From contig NC_052357.1 in the NCBI RefSeq assembly GCF_009727055.1, positions 15,831,648-15,895,647 on the forward strand: a stretch of 64,000 bases of DNA. Reading direction: 5' to 3'. Below the pieces are notes generated by a model. That model saw nothing but the letters and a program-made list of their open reading frames with translations. It was not told where the DNA came from and made no database searches. Positions 11,601 to 22,439 of this stretch are shown piece by piece. The translations under genes and the position numbers were made by a program. Positions within the stretch are counted from its first letter, which is position 1; every line of letters begins with the position of its first letter. Source of the stretch: Benincasa hispida (lineage: Eukaryota > Streptophyta > Magnoliopsida > Cucurbitales > Cucurbitaceae).

Positions 11601-13507
11601 TGTAACGCTTGTGAATTGAAGGTTCTAAATAAGCATATGGATGGTGATGAATGATGGATCATGCGAGCTCATGTTGCCATAAACTTGATGACTCGGGGTC
11701 GAAATGGAATGTGGATGATGTGTTATGCTTATTCACACTTTATGTGATACTACTTCTAGATGTATGCGTTATTAATGAATTGCTTGTAGTATGCTATGCG
11801 TCGTTACAAGTTTCCTTGCGCTGAAACCAAGTATAATTCAAACACAAGTTTCTTGGAGTGATCCGATGTCGAACACAGGGATTGTTTTAGGTTAATGCGT
11901 TACATTTGTGATATATGCGACTGGGGATTTTTACAATTAATGAAAGATTGGTGTGTACATGGAATGTAAATTGCGGTAAAGTAAAATTATGCGATAAAGT
12001 AAAGTTGCGATAATAAAATAAAGTGTAATAAAAGTAAACCTAAGCTATTATGATACAGGATATAGGATACATGATACCGAGTTTGAGACTGACTGTGAAG
12101 ATTATACAAAGGGTCGTGTTATGCGGTGGCAAGACTTAATGTATGAATCATAAAGAGAAAAGATAATTAGTATAAACATCGCAAGTTCATTAATTGCGTT
12201 AAAGTATGAATAAGGTTCCGCTTTCCCTTGGCATACAACTCTCGGTGACCGACTGCATTCCCACATCTCTGTGGTGAAACAGGGATGAACGTAATGAACG
12301 CAAGGTTGCTTCCATCTCTGGAAGTACTTCTCGCTTTAGTTAATGCATTCTTCTAACATTCTCTTGACAGGCAGAATGACATCTTCACTTCTGCTCTCAC
12401 AGGTGAAGATGTCATCTAGCATGCTTTAACTAAACATATTTATTTCTTTAGCACTAATTAATTTACTTGTTAGATTCATGCTAATTACCAAGGGATTAAG
12501 AAAACATCATGGAGAAAGCGATTCATAGAGGAACGGAAATAGACAGAAATATGGAGATGAAAATGATCATGACATTTAATTATAGAATCAAGCGTCTGAT
12601 ACATGGTGTGAATGATAGAAATTAAGAAAATGAATACAATTGATGATAAGAGATAGAAACAAATACAGAAGAGTGCCAACGTCTTGATACAGATCTGTAC
12701 GGTGAATTCGCTTGCCGACGTATGGATTAAATGGAAAGAAGAGTTTCCCTCTCAGGCTTGCTCGTCCGGTAGGAGTCACCTTGGTACAGAGCTTCACGGT
12801 GGAATTTGAAGTATTTGCCCTGAGACTCACCTCTCGGCCTTATCTCTTAATTCTTCCCGGATCTTCTCCGATCAGCACTCAGATCAGTCTCTCTCTCAAT
12901 ATACAAGTATCAAAATAGCCCCGTATCAAGTATATTTTGCAATGGAATTTCAGAGGCTATTTATAGGCTCAGCTTTGACTCTCTGCAGTGTGGACCCCAC
13001 TTTATTGTTAAGGAAATTTCGGAAATGATGGAATGAATATTCCTTCTGTTATGCAATCAATCCCATCAGAAATACACAACGGTTAGCTGTACACGTGTCA
13101 GAATCCTCCGCAATTGCGTTGCTCTTTTGCATCTTTGATCGTATGCCCGCATGCAGTGTTGTTTTTTTATTACCGCATGCGGTTGAAGTTAAGCTCTGGA
13201 TCGACTGTCGCATGCGCCGTCATTGCGTTGATCGTCTCTTCATTATTCGTTGACGGACGCAATGCGACGGAGATGCGTTGTTCAGTTTCTCTTAAGCCAT
13301 GCACGCAAGTGGTGACTTGATTTCCTACAAAACAGAATGGAAAAATCCTTTTCTACCATCGCAATGGTGTTAATGGGTGTATTGGCGACAATTTATAATT
13401 CTTGCATTTCTTAGCCAATTTCCTTACATTCGAAGCATATTTTCTCTCTTTTAGCCGCAATATCTAAATGAAGCAGCATAAATAACTTGTATTTCTACAA
13501 GTTATCA
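11601..13507 (-). repeat. LARD 3' LTR (left copy)
   Basis: 1,907 bp, TG...CA ends, near-identical to 15694-17612 over its full length with scattered substitutions and small indels. A TATA-like CTATTTATAGG occurs near 12957 and in the partner LTR near 17056. Confidence 0.85.
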
Positions 13508-14689
13508 TACCTCAAAATCTAGATATATGCTTGTCCTCAAAGATATCTTCCACTAGGGTAATAATGTTCAATTCCTATCCTAAATTTTGCGTCGATTGGT
13601 TGCTTTGAATGCTCTACTTAGGCACATTACTTGACAACGCAGTTTCCTTCTATCCTTGCTAATTCCTAACAAAGCCTACTTTATTCTTCTATACAACAAA
13701 TTTCTGCTAAAAAATTCCTTTCTAGTTTTTAAATAGAATGTTTACCTCTTCTTGTTAAAACAACTTGATGCGTCCATATGCGGTGGTTAAATCTTGTGTC
13801 ATTTATTTGAGACTGTTGATCATGGTTACACTTTTCGTTTTGACTTGTTCCCACGGGTGTCATGCGAATATCTAACTACGGTTGTGTGCCAATCTCAACT
13901 TTAACTCTTGATTTTCAGAGGAATCGTCTCTTGCATTCTTTTAATTTTCTTTTATTAATCATTTTTCTTCTCATAATGCGTCGTTCTTGGAAACCCACCT
14001 TCGTTTTGGCTTGCTCCCACGGGTGTCATGCGAATATCCAACTACGAGCAGGTTCCTTTTACGACTAACACTTATCAGGTTGGGATTGTTTTTTTGTTTT
14101 TTTGAGTTTTTCCCTTGCACTGACATTTGAGTTTTGTATGAAAATTTATTAATTTTTTTTTTTTTATGGAAAATGAACGCATTTTCTTAATGACCGCATA
14201 ATCTTGATCTCATCTGCTCAGACCTTCCCCACCTCCAAATTTAGAGATGCACAAGGTTCTCATTACGTTGTTTGGACAGAATAGACAAACACTTAGACAA
14301 AATTTCAAAAAGAAAGTTTAAGCAGAATTTTGAAAGATAAAAGGTAAAGTATTGCTATAGCCACGAATTAACTAAGTGTTAGTTAGATATTATAAAGTGT
14401 GGGAAATGTTTCTAAGTGTATGCATATAATACATCATGGCAGCATAATGAAGAATGCAAAAAATAAAAGATCAAGAATATTGCAGAAATTGACAAAGGAT
14501 GATAAAGAAGAGGTATAGGCATATAGAGAGAATTATGTACTCAGTTGTATTGAAAATTAACTAAGTATACAAATAATTACAAACATCGCAATACAGAAAA
14601 TTTTTCCTGTACAAAGAATCAAAGAATTGAATAAAACATAGAAAAATAATGAATTGAAGTTATCTTTTGAATTTGATTCAGACGGGTGC

Positions 14690-14940
14690 ACGATTAAGAA
14701 TTAACACCGCGCTTCCATTAACGCAAATGCATCTTTGCAGGGGACGGGCAACAATGCATGTATTCCCACAACACACCCCCTAACTCAATGCATTTCTGGA
14801 GGATGGGTGCACGACATTTCTACCAGCGCAACACTACCTCAACATAGTGCATTTTCGTTAAGGACGGGCAAAGAACACATACGCGCGCAACACACCCCTC
14901 AACGTGATGCATTTGGGTATAATGGACACAAGTTGTATCT
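14690..14940. repeat. Internal ~65-bp repeats of the LARD
   Basis: A GGACGGGCAA or GATGGGTGCA block, then a CAACACACCCC-like block, then AATGCATTT recurs about four times. Possibly a packaging or structural segment; this is inference. Confidence 0.5.
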
Positions 14941-15671
14941 TGTTATCACAAAATGCAACCATCATCGCATTACATACCAATTTTTATTTTTCTTTTTAAT
15001 TCATCAATAACGCAAGTTGAAAAGACTTTGCGGTGTTCAACGTTTCATCCAATCATTCACAAAAATTTTAATAACAGCGCTACTAATGCATACAAATTAA
15101 AGGAATTAAACATGACATGGAAATACACAATTGAATTAAATTGAAGGTAAATACAGAAAGCATTAAAGGCTAGTTCTAATAAGCAGTAAATAACACAATT
15201 TAGAAAGCAGTAAATGAAAGCTGTAAAGAAAGAAATTAAACATAGATATAGGGATGCTAATTGAAGGAAGTTTGTTTTTAGAGTTACCGTAATAGCACCC
15301 CTCTGCAGGCGGTCAAGCTTTGCCTGCACAATGTCATCAAGGACATTGTTCACCTCCTTGCCTCGTCCCGCAGTGTGTACGGGAAGAGATACAATCTAAT
15401 TCCTTCGGGAGTCACATCCGGTATGGAGAATGCGTTGCACATTTATCAAACCTTGCATTCTCTGCAATCGTAGGTCTTGAAATTCCAGTGCTTAATCTGG
15501 TTCTGATGTGCTCCTGCGCGAAAAATATATCTGATCTCTGGGTCAGCTTAGAATTTATAGATCACTCTAGTACTCATAAACCGTCAGACTGCTCTCCACG
15601 ATAAACAATCAGTACAAAGAGATCTGTCCTGCACATACTACAAAAGTACTCAGCACTAACCGTTACCAATT

Positions 15672-15687
15672 CCTGGCAACAGCGCCA
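15672..15687 (-). other. LARD primer binding site (tRNA-Asp type)
   Basis: Minus strand TGGCGCTGTTGCCAGG, six bases from the 5' LTR. The family form known from Athila/Tat elements is TGGCGCCGTTGCCGGGG. Confidence 0.7.
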
Positions 15688-15693
15688 TAAACT

Positions 15694-17612
15694 TGTAACG
15701 CTTGTGAATTGAAGGTTCTAAATAAGCATATGGATGGTGATGAATGATGGATCATGCGAGCTCATGTTTCCATAAACTTGATGACTCAGGGTGGAAATGG
15801 AATGTGGATGATGTGTTATGCTTATTCACACTTTATGCGATACTACTTCTAGATGTATGCGTTATTAATGAATTGCTTGTAGTATACTATGTGTTGTCAC
15901 AAGTTTTCTTACGCTGAAACCAAGTATAATTCCAATGCAAGTTTCTCGGAGTGATCCGAGGTCGAACACAGGGATTTTTTTAGGTTAATGCGTTACATTC
16001 GTGATATATGCGACCGGGGGTTTTTACAATTAATGAAAGATTGGTTTGTACATGAAATGTAAATTGTGGTAAAGTAAAATTGTGCGATAAAGTAAAGTTG
16101 CGATAATAAAATAAAGTCCAATAAAAGTAAACCTAAGCTATTATGATACAAGATACAGGATACATGATACATGATACCGAGTTTGAGACTGACTTTGAAA
16201 ATTATACAAAGGGTCGTGTTATGCGGTGGCAAGGCTTTATGTATGAATCAGAAAGAGAAAAGATAATTAGTATAAACATCGCAAGTTCATTAATTGCGTT
16301 AAAGATATGAATAAGGTTCTGTTTTCCCTTGGCGTACACCTCTCGGTGATTGACCGCATTCCCACATCTCTGTGGTGAAACATGGATGAACGTATGAACG
16401 CAAGGTTGCTTCCATATCTGAAAGTACTTCTCGCTTTAGTTAACGCATTCTTCTAACATTCTTTCGACAGACAGAATGACATCTTCACTTCTACTCTCAC
16501 AGGTGTAGATGCCTTATAGCATGCTTTAGCTAAACATATTTATTTCTTTAGCACAGATTAATTTACTTGTTAGATTCATGCTAATTACCAAGGGATTAAG
16601 AAAACATCGTGGAGAAAGCGATTCATGGAGGAATGGAAATAGACAGAAATATGGAGATGAAAATGATCATGACATTTAATTATAGAATCAAGCGTCTGAT
16701 GCATGGTGTGAATGATATAAATTAAGAAATTAATACAATTGATGATAAAAGATAGAAACAAATACAGAAGAGTGCCAACGTCTTGACACAGATTTGTACG
16801 GTAGATTCGCTTGTCGGCGTATGGATTGAATGGAAGGAAGAGCTTCTCTCTCAGGCTTGCTCGTCCGGTAGGAATGACCTTGGTACAGAGCTTCACAGCG
16901 GGGATTTGAAGGATTTGCCCTGAGACTCAGCTCTCGGCCTTGTCTCTTAATTCTTCTTGGATCTTCTCCAATCAGCACTCAGAACAATTTTTCTCTCAAT
17001 ATACAAGTATCAACATAGCCCCGTATCAAGTATATTTTGCAATGGAATTTCAGAGGCTATTTATAGGCTCAACTTTGACTCTCTGCAGTGTGGACCCTAC
17101 TTTATTGTTAAGAAAATTCCGAAAATTGTGGAATGAATATTCCTTCTGTTATGCAATCAATCCCGTTAGAAATGCACAACGGTTAGCTGTACATGTTTCA
17201 GAATCCTTCGCAATTACATTGCTCTTTTGCATCTTCGATCGTGTGCCTGCAAGCGAAGTTGTTTTTTTTTTTATTACCGCATGCGGTTAAAGTTAAGCTT
17301 TAGATCGACTGTCACATGCGCCGTCATTGCGTTGATCATCTCTTCATTATTGGTTGACGGGTGCAATGCGACGGAGATGCGTTGTTTTAGTTTCTCTTGA
17401 GCCATGCATGCAAGCGGTGACTTGATTTCCTGCAAAACAGAATGGAAAAATCCTTTTCTGCCATCACAATGGTGTTAGTGGGTGTATTGGCGACAATTTA
17501 CAATTCTTGCATTTCTTAGCCAATTTCCTTACATTCGATGCATATTTTCTCTCTTTTAGCTGCAATATCTAAATAAAGTAACATAAATAACTTGTATTTC
17601 TACAAGTTATCA
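15694..17612 (-). repeat. LARD 5' LTR (right copy)
   Basis: 1,919 bp partner of the left LTR. It is the 5' LTR in the direction of transcription because the PBS lies on its inner side. Confidence 0.85.
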
Positions 17613-17617
17613 CACAC

Positions 17618-17812
17618 AAATAAGGGAAATGAACTCTTTATATAGTACTCAAGAGACACTTCCTAAAAGACAGAAAATAAATGAAGTACATATATACATA
17701 CCATTCGTGTATTTGAACAATTATATGTATCTAGAAATGCATGTATCTTGAAATTAGAAATGTATCTAGGAATATGTTATCCATAATGTATCTAGCTTAT
17801 TAATTTCTAACA
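17618..17812 (-). repeat. COP1 3' LTR, proximal part
   Basis: On the minus strand starts TGTTAGAAATTAATAAGC at 17812, directly after the polypurine tract TAAGGGGGCA (17813-17822). A TATA-like CTATATAAAGAG lies near 17640. Cut by the LARD at its distal side. Confidence 0.75.
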
Positions 17813-17824
17813 TGCCCCCTTAAG

Positions 17825-18199
17825 CTAGACTTCTCTGGCTCCGAGCTTCTCTTTCATTTTCAAAAATAAGTCTGTCTTTAATGCTTTTGTGAATATATCT
17901 GCAACTTGATCTTGTGTCTTGCAATATTTGATATATACTTCTCCATCTTCGATCAATTCTCTGATGAAATGGTACTTGATCTGTATGTGTTTGCTTCTTC
18001 CTTGAAAAACTGGATTCTTTGAAAGTGAAATAGATGATTTATTGTCACAGAACATGACGGTCCCTTTCTCTTGAGGACACTTCAATTCATGTAGTACCTT
18101 TCTAAGCCAAAGTGCTTGACAACTAGCTGCAGACAAAGAAATGTATTCAGCTTCTATTGTTGACAATGCTATAACATCTTTCTTCTTTGATGCCCACAA
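17825..18199 (-). pseudogene. COP1 RNase H
   Basis: C-terminal end of copia Pol. Shows ALSTIEAEYISLSAA, with the catalytic Glu in the EAEY motif, then LWLRKVLHEL, FCDNKSSISL with the conserved Asp, and SKHIQIKYHFIRE, all in the usual copia RNase H order. It ends just before the polypurine tract. Separated from RT upstream by a frame change, so it is part of a broken polyprotein. Family assignment is certain; the enzyme would degrade the RNA strand during reverse transcription. Confidence 0.9.
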
Positions 18200-18265
18200 A
18201 ACTGCTCCAGAACCAATATTAAAGACATACCCAGAAGTACTTTTGAAATCATCAATATTTCCTCC

Positions 18266-19524
18266 TCAATCACTATCACTGTAGCCAACAAGAACATTAT
18301 CCACATTCCTTTTATAGTGGATTCCATGATCAACAGTTCCAAGAATATATCTACGAACTTTCTTTCTAACTTCCCAATGATTTCTCTTTGGTGATGCCAT
18401 AAATCTACTCAATAAACTTACTGAGAACATAAGATCAGGTCTAGTTGTAGTTAAATACATTAAACTTCCAACAATACTTCTATAGATGGTGGCATAAAAA
18501 ACTTCACTATCATCATGCTTGCTTAACTTTAAACCCAGTTCCATAGGAGTACTAGCAGGATAAGCATTCTCCATTTTGAACTTTATCAATAAATCTTTTG
18601 CATACTTCTTTTGGGAAATTGCAATCTCATTATCACCTTGTTTAACTTCAATACCAAGAAAGTAATGAAGTAAACCCATATCAGTCATCTCAAATTCTTT
18701 CTTCATGCTCTCTTTGAACTTGTCAAACATCATGTTTGAATTTTTCGTAAAGATTAAATCATCAACATATAGACAAAACATCAAGAAATTACCATTTTTG
18801 TCTTTTTTGGTGTAGAAAGCATGTTCATATGGACATCTTCTGAAACCATCCTTAAAAAAAAAAAAAAAAATCATCGATACGTTTGTACCAGGCTCTTGGT
18901 GCTTGCTTTAGCCCATACAATGCTTTCTTCAATCGACACACCTTATTTTGTTCTCCAATTTTGGCATAACTAGGGGCTGCTCAACATAAATTTCGTCCTC
19001 TAAATATCCATTTAGAAATGTTGATTTGACATCCATTTGATGAACTTTCCAGTTATTTTGTACTGCAAGGGCTAAAATCAAACGACCAGTCTCTAGACGA
19101 GTTACTGGTACAAAAACTTCTTCATAATCCACACCAAACTTTTGTTTGTAACCTTTTACTACGAGTTTGGCCTTGTATTTCTACGCTTCTCCATTTGCTT
19201 TAGTTTTGTTCTATAGATCCATTTGACTCCAAGAGCTTTTCTATTCTCTGGTAATTTGACTAACTCCCATGTCTCGTTTCTTCTGATTGCATCAATCTCT
19301 TGATCCATTGCATCTTTCCATTTCTCATCTTGAATTGCTTCTTCAAAGTATATAGGATCAACATCTGCAAATAAAGCAAAATCAACATGTTCATCATCTT
19401 GTATTCTTCTTGAAGTATTATAGATCTCTCGAATATTTCTTGTCTTCCTTAGAGTAGTTTCTTCATCATTTGTGGGGTGTGATGAAGAAGGTGAAGTCAG
19501 TGGTTGATTCTCTTCAAGCTCCAA
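18266..19524 (-). pseudogene. COP1 reverse transcriptase (broken)
   Basis: Spread over three frames. 19524-19159 has the start of the copia RT domain (EEAIQDEKWKDAMDQEIDAI, WELVKLPENRKALGVKWIYR). 19132-18929 has MDYEEVFVPVTRLET and QMDVKSTFLNGYLEDEIYVEQ. 18874-18266 has the catalytic FCLYVDDLIF box, MTDMGLLHYFLGIEV, and the later TTRPDLMFSVSLLSRFM segment. A run of 17-18 A at 18854-18871 (T on the coding strand) expands a short phenylalanine stretch and breaks the frame. The catalytic YVDD is intact but the protein is not. Confidence 0.9.
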
Positions 19525-19596
19525 GTCTCAAGAATCTTCTTTGCCATTCATGTCAACAAGTAATGAATTCTGGTCTTTATTTGGTGCATCCCATTG

Positions 19597-20420
19597 CTAG
19601 AATTTTGCTTGATCGAACTTGACATCTCGACTAATAATAACTTTCTTACTTACAGGGTTGTATAATTTGTAAGCCTTGGAGTTCTCACTGTACCCAACAA
19701 AAATACATTTTTCTGATTTATCATCTAGTTTACCTCTTTTCTCATCTAAAATATGAGAGTAAGCAATACACCCAAATACCTTTAGGTGACTAACAGTCGG
19801 TTTCAATCCGCTCCATGTTTCTTGAGGAGTAATACCTTGCACACTTTTAGTTGAAGCTCAATTTAGGAGATAAACAGCACAAGTTACTGCATCTCCCCAA
19901 AATTGATCTGGAAGCTTCTTGGCCTTCGACATACTTCTTGCAAGTTCCATTATTATTCTGTTTTTCCTCTCTGCAACTCCATTTTGTTGAGGAGTTCTTC
20001 GAACAGTCTTCTGATGCTTGATTCCATTTTCCTTTAAGAAATCTGCAAAGACTATATATTCTCCTCCATGATCCGAACACAATGCTTTCAATTTCAAGTT
20101 ACTTTCATTTTCCACCCTTACTTTAAATGTCTTGAAACATTCGAAAGTAGAGCTCTTTTCTTTTAGCAGATAAATCCACGTTTTCCAACTGTAGTCTAAA
20201 TAAATGTGAGAAAATAACGATTACCTCCATGTGTAGTGGTTCTCCTGGGTCCACATAAGTCTGTATGGACAAGCTCGAGAGGTTTTGATGCTCTCCAAGA
20301 ATCTCTAGTCGAAAATGAATTTCGATGATGCTTTCTGAAAACACATGCTTCACAAAGTTGATCTTCCTTTTTAATATTTGGCATTCCTCTCACCATATGT
20401 TGTTGACACATGTGAGACAA
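19597..20420 (-). pseudogene. COP1 integrase
   Basis: Shows the His-Cys zinc-finger end (LCEACVFRKHHR), the first catalytic Asp in LELVHTDLCGPRRTTTHGG, the second in SDHGGEYIV, and the Glu in TPQQNGVAERKNRI, the D-D-35-E pattern of retroviral-type integrases. The C-terminal copia signature (VFGCIAYSHI, KCIFVGYSENSKAYKLYNP) follows at 19842-19597. Stops and frame changes split it. It would join element DNA to the host chromosome. Confidence 0.9.
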
Positions 20421-20476
20421 AGTGTCAAAACTCAGGTGCCCGAATCAACAATGCCACAACTATGAAGAATCATTTA

Positions 20477-20929
20477 CTAAAGTCTTAAAACAAACAGCTT
20501 CTCATAGCATATTTTAATTGGAAACATTTTGTTGTGAGTCATGCGTACCTTCGTTATGAGACCTCCATTCTTAGTTCTAATCTCACATATGTTATCTTTA
20601 AAGATAACATCATGTCCTCTTAGGAGAAATTGCTCAACACTTAAAAGATTGTGTTTGCGACCTGAAACATAATACACATCAGTAATTCTTTTTGCTCCCT
20701 TTTTTTGTCTTGATAAGAATATCTCATTTTCTTTGACCTTAAGCTTCTTATTGTCACCAGTCTTCACTACATTTTGATGAGATTCATTTAAAGATATAAA
20801 AATATCCTTTCTTCCTGTCACATGGTTACTGCAACCACTATCAAGATACCATATTTCTTTAGTACTTGTTTCTTGGACATTGAATGTGAGGAAGAGAAGA
20901 CCTTGATCATTATCTTGTTGCTCATGCAT
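20477..20929 (-). pseudogene. COP1 protease and pre-integrase segment
   Basis: A 150-residue frame. WYLDSGCSNHVTGRKDIF is the copia aspartic-protease active site (DSG) and its normal context; HNLLSVEQFLLRGHDVIF is the gag_pre-integrase region. The active-site triad is present. It overlaps the gag frame by one base at 20929. Confidence 0.9.
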
Positions 20930-21303
20930 TAGAGTGGTTCCTTCTTAGGCCAATAGTCTGCTTGAAAATGTCCATAACGTCTACAATTGAAACATTGTAT
21001 GTGAGAAAAATCTCCACGACCACCACTTCTGCCTCTTCCTCTATTTGAACTTCTTCCCCTTCCTCTATTTGAAGAAGATTGATTGTCTCTGATCTCTGAC
21101 TCAGAATTTGTTACGACGTTGGATCGTCCATTGCCTCTACCGCCACGTCCACCTCTTCTTCCACCAAATCGCCCTCTAGAATCAAACAACTTCAATCTGA
21201 GCAAACAACTTCAATCCGAGCTCATGAGATTGAAGAGATCCCATTAAGCTATTGATAGAGAGAGTTGACAAATATTTGGATTCTTCAATTGCTAGTCATG
21301 CTT
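20929..21303 (-). pseudogene. COP1 Gag C-terminal part
   Basis: Contains a Gly/Arg-rich stretch (RGRFGGRRGGRGGRG) and the zinc knuckle CFNCRRYGHFQADYWPKK. The knuckle has C-x2-C-x4-H, but the fourth position is Tyr-Trp where Cys is expected, so the CCHC box is damaged. A little more Gag (IEESK, SLMGSLQSHE-like) can be read in other frames up to about 21303, where sequence switches abruptly to the 5' LTR remnant. All Gag N-terminal of this is gone. Confidence 0.85.
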
Positions 21304-21305
21304 CT

Positions 21306-21510
21306 AAGGAAAAAAAAAATTGATAGGGACAAGACTCTCAAACTATCTCACAATAGTATGAAATTATCCACTTTAGACATAAAGTCTCATGACTTTGTTT
21401 TTTGTTTCACCCCAAAATGCTTCATACCAATGGAGATAGTCATCCTCACTTATATACCCATGATCCTCCTCTTATCTAACCAATATGGGACTTTGGTCGC
21501 ATTCCCAACA
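21306..21510 (-). repeat. COP1 5' LTR remnant, unlike its 3' LTR
   Basis: Minus strand starts TGTTGGGAATGCGACC at 21510, next to target duplication GTTTT, with a TATA-like GGTATATAAGTG further in. It looks like a common plant copia LTR start but shows no similarity to the 3' LTR start (TGTTAGAAATTAATAAGC). It breaks off in an A-run and joins Gag. Confidence 0.65.
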
Positions 21511-21612
21511 GTTTTTTTCCAAACGAACTTTTTCAAAATTAGTATTAACTTCACAAGGAGTATTGTCTTCCAAACTAATGGTAGGCACGTTTGTATCTCT
21601 TACGTTCTCCAT
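21511..21612 (-). pseudogene. FRS-like pseudogene copy 2, N-terminal start
   Basis: Reads on the minus strand from an ATG at 21612 (MENVRDTNVPTISLEDN, then a segment matching copy 1 NTPCEVNTNF) up to the copia insertion. Removing the copia and one GTTTT copy rejoins it to 11414 with a run of seven T, exactly as in copy 1 near 11020. This is the only visible start of the ancestral gene. Confidence 0.68.
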
Positions 21613-22290
21613 GACTTCAGAAAATGATGTTCAAATCACAACAATCATAACATGAATTCATAACAAATCAATAAAAACATTAAAAATTAAATAAAGAAAG
21701 ATCCACAACAATGCAACTCAACTCGGTATAAAAAGTTCTAACATTTTTTCTACTATAAAATAAAATAATAAAATATAATAACGAACCCAAACCTGAAATC
21801 ACAACGGAATAGGCTTAAGCGATCGGATGACGTTAATGATTGGCAAAAGGAGAAAAAATATGGCCACCAACAACGAACCGGTGAGAAGACAAATCGACTC
21901 AGTCCAAGAATGGGAAACAAAAATGAATCCATATGAACATAGGTTGTGGTACGCCCATTAAACACTGGTAAAACACCTTAGAAAGTGCCTACGAGAAGTC
22001 TTTAATCTGAGAAGCCAGCAAAAAATAAACAAAAATAAGAAAATTAAAGATTAAGTGTGCTTTGAGTTTTCTCTGCAAGACGCTCACAGGGTTTTATGAA
22101 AGAAAAAAAAGGACAGAGATAGGGTTTCTTCTACAAGACGCTTACAAAGTTTTATGAAAGAAAAAAAAAAGGAGTGAGAGAAAACGTTGATGTAAAATAT
22201 CTTCTATTATAAATCAATAAAAATCTAATCCAACAGGTTTTTGCCACGTGGTTCGGCAACAAAAGATGGAGACAGCCCAGCTATTATCCC
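21613..22290. other. Upstream flank of the FRS pseudogene
   Basis: AT-rich sequence without coding signatures. It contains a ~57-bp duplication (AAGACGCTCACAGGGTTTTA near 22078 and AAGACGCTTACAAAGTTTTA near 22135), each followed by an A-run. Could include the old 5' leader or promoter of the FRS-like gene. Confidence 0.4.
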
Positions 22291-22291
22291 G

Positions 22292-22434
22292 GATGCTTGG
22301 ATTTAGTACTTTACTAAGAATGGTTTATTTTTAACCAGAAATGTTTACAAGCTTACTGTTACTGACCTTTTGGATCCTTCTTCCTTCTCCTCTAATCTGA
22401 ATGGGCTTTGGTGGAAAATGGTTGGGACATGGTA
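22292..22434 (+). pseudogene. LINE (L1-type) remnant, segment 1
   Basis: Reads FTKNGLFLTRNVYKLT followed by a Ser-rich stretch and NLNGLWWKMV. This is the pattern just before the zinc-binding domain (zf-RVT) at the C-terminal end of plant L1-type reverse transcriptases (S-x-x-Y...W-x-x-W). Frame is broken at the end. Segment 2 continues the domain after an insertion of about 0.8 kb. Confidence 0.55.
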
Positions 22435-22439
22435 GAAAA

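Larger units (their letters stand above)
13508..15693 (-). other. LARD internal region, non-coding
   Basis: No gag or pol motifs in any frame. It contains a ~170-bp duplication around a CCCACGGGTGTCATGCGAAT phrase (near 13853 and 14019) and a GC-richer array at 14690-14940. Confidence 0.7.
11601..17612 (-). mobile_element. Non-coding LTR retrotransposon (LARD) with Athila/Tat-type PBS
   Basis: Two direct repeats of about 1.9 kb (11601-13507 and 15694-17612) start TGTAACGCTT and end AAGTTATCA, flanking 2.2 kb of internal DNA without coding frames. Flanks CATAC (11596-11600) and CACAC (17613-17617) form a 4-of-5 target duplication. On the minus strand a primer site (TGGCGCTGTTGCCAGG) lies just inside the right LTR; it matches, with two changes, the tRNA-Asp-type site of Athila/Tat gypsy elements, so the element reads right to left. 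Long LTRs with a non-coding interior define a large retrotransposon derivative that needs proteins in trans. Confidence 0.85.
11415..21510 (-). mobile_element. Ty1/copia retrotransposon COP1, inserted in the FRS pseudogene
   Basis: Flanked by GTTTT at 11410-11414 and 21511-21515. Minus-strand order is 5' LTR remnant (about 21306-21510), gag, protease, integrase, RT, RNase H (down to 17825), PPT, 3' LTR (17812 to 11415). Protease-integrase-RT-RNase H is the copia gene order. Without the nested LARD it is about 4.1 kb, short for copia, because PBS, leader and most of gag are deleted. The 5' and 3' LTR sequences do not resemble each other. Frameshifts and stops break pol into pieces, so it is not autonomous. 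Confidence 0.85.
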
